Assembly (NCBI RefSeq): GCF_020382885.2
Contig: NC_058515.1
Coordinates: forward strand, 3,765,223 to 3,829,222
Origin: Scatophagus argus
Taxonomy: Eukaryota; Chordata; Actinopteri; Scatophagidae
Direction: 5' to 3'
DNA length: 64,000 bases
The position numbers and the translations under genes were made by a program. Positions 63,312 to 64,000 of the stretch are shown here, piece by piece. The number at the start of each line of letters is the position of its first letter. Within the stretch, counting starts at the first letter, position 1. The notes beneath the pieces are model-generated. The model ran no database searches and was not told the DNA's origin. It saw only the letters and a list, made by a program, of their open reading frames with translations.

Positions 63312-64000
63312 CTGAGCAGAAACACAGAAAGATGGGATGATCTAATAAGACAGGGTGTCCCTGTTTCCTTAGGTCCTATAAGACACTGCTGAATCTTTAA
63401 GAAAATCATCCAGGTTGACAAAGGAATTAATAAAAGCAACATACACTTAACACACCTGCCAGTTTATTAGGGACACATAATTAAAAATAATGCAGCCTTA
63501 TAACTGTCCTGCAATAAATCATACCCTTATGAAGGTTTTAATGTTCATATCTTGTTGAAACTTAATTGGGAGGTGTGTCCTTTAGAGACAAGAGTTTCTG
63601 ATGCGGTTTCTATTTTTATTTAGCATCTCCTTCAAAAGTCAAATGTACAATTAACAGAACACCTTCCTGAAGAAAGGATGTGGTCATTTTAGCTAGGTGT
63701 AACTAATAAACTGGTTAACCACGTGTGCTGAAACATTCAAACGAAAGTGCTGCTTAACGGTACGCCTCTAAAAATAAAATAAATATTACAAAATGCACGC
63801 CGATTGTACACAACGTTCATATGTGTTTGTCCATTCAGCTAGTCATACACATTGATATATGCAGTCACTGGTCATACCCAACGGATGAAACAGACAAAAT
63901 AGCTAAGCTAACTAGCTAGTTGACTACATTGCTAAGCGTTACTTGCAGTTACAACGTCCATACAGAAACATTTTTGTCAATATGGCGATCTAAAGTTTGA
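63312..64000 (-). other. Upstream region or first intron of cskmt
   Basis: If the acceptor at 63,312-63,313 is used, this interval is an intron plus perhaps a tiny first exon near 63,943-63,961 (an ATG GAC start that would join in frame). The donor there is weak (GTAACG) and the resulting leader is not mitochondrial-like. No other gene was seen. Confidence 0.3.

Noticed and set aside
1-64000. CRISPR arrays, phage or bacterial insertion sequences, novel defence operon
   Set aside because: No spaced direct repeats, no operon-like gene packing and no bacterial genes. The DNA is vertebrate with spliced genes.

Overview
The window is animal nuclear DNA, most likely from a ray-finned (percomorph-like) teleost. 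All genes are split by GT-AG introns, the proteins match vertebrate families, two neighbouring genes are ependymins (a family best known from fish brain fluid), and the repeats are typical of teleosts: Tc1-like elements, a tRNA-headed SINE-like repeat, and several AT-rich dispersed families. I see no prokaryotic operons, CRISPR arrays, rRNA or genuine tRNA genes.

Layout. Bases 1-13,889 hold no convincing gene. They contain an internally deleted Tc1-like transposon, a decayed LINE remnant, a long AT-rich repeat and a foldback element. From 35,209 down to 13,890 on the minus strand lies rasgrp2, a calcium- and DAG-linked exchange factor for Rap/Ras. I traced it as 15 coding exons that sum exactly to 598 codons plus stop. 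A probable 5' UTR exon lies about 9.6 kb upstream, near 44,885. From 46,940 to 53,621 on the plus strand is alpk1, the cytosolic receptor kinase for bacterial ADP-heptose, with 13 coding exons (1,145 aa). Its large exon encodes the helical-repeat end and a disordered linker. Two tandem ependymin-like genes follow on the plus strand (55,316-57,389 and 58,715-60,999; 214 and 213 aa). They share six-exon structures, and exons 1, 2, 3 and 5 are identical in length. At the right edge, on the minus strand, is a single large exon of a citrate synthase lysine methyltransferase (cskmt/mettl12), whose upstream end may lie partly outside the window.

Relations. rasgrp2 and alpk1 are divergent, with about 2 kb between their probable 5' ends. 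The ependymin pair is a local duplication with a shared TATA-box cassette. The last ependymin gene and cskmt converge, separated by an inverted pair of SINE-like repeats. The genes do not form one pathway: signalling, innate sensing, secreted matrix/cerebrospinal protein and mitochondrial protein methylation sit side by side.

Most notable for follow-up: the fish ALPK1 pocket keeps seven of eight recalled ADP-heptose contact residues, with one Phe-to-Tyr change; the RasGRP2 C1 domain looks like a true DAG-binding C1, unlike the human protein; and the ependymin copies differ in glycosylation sites and cysteines. I found no clearly new multi-gene system. All gene names rest on recalled protein families, not on a database search.
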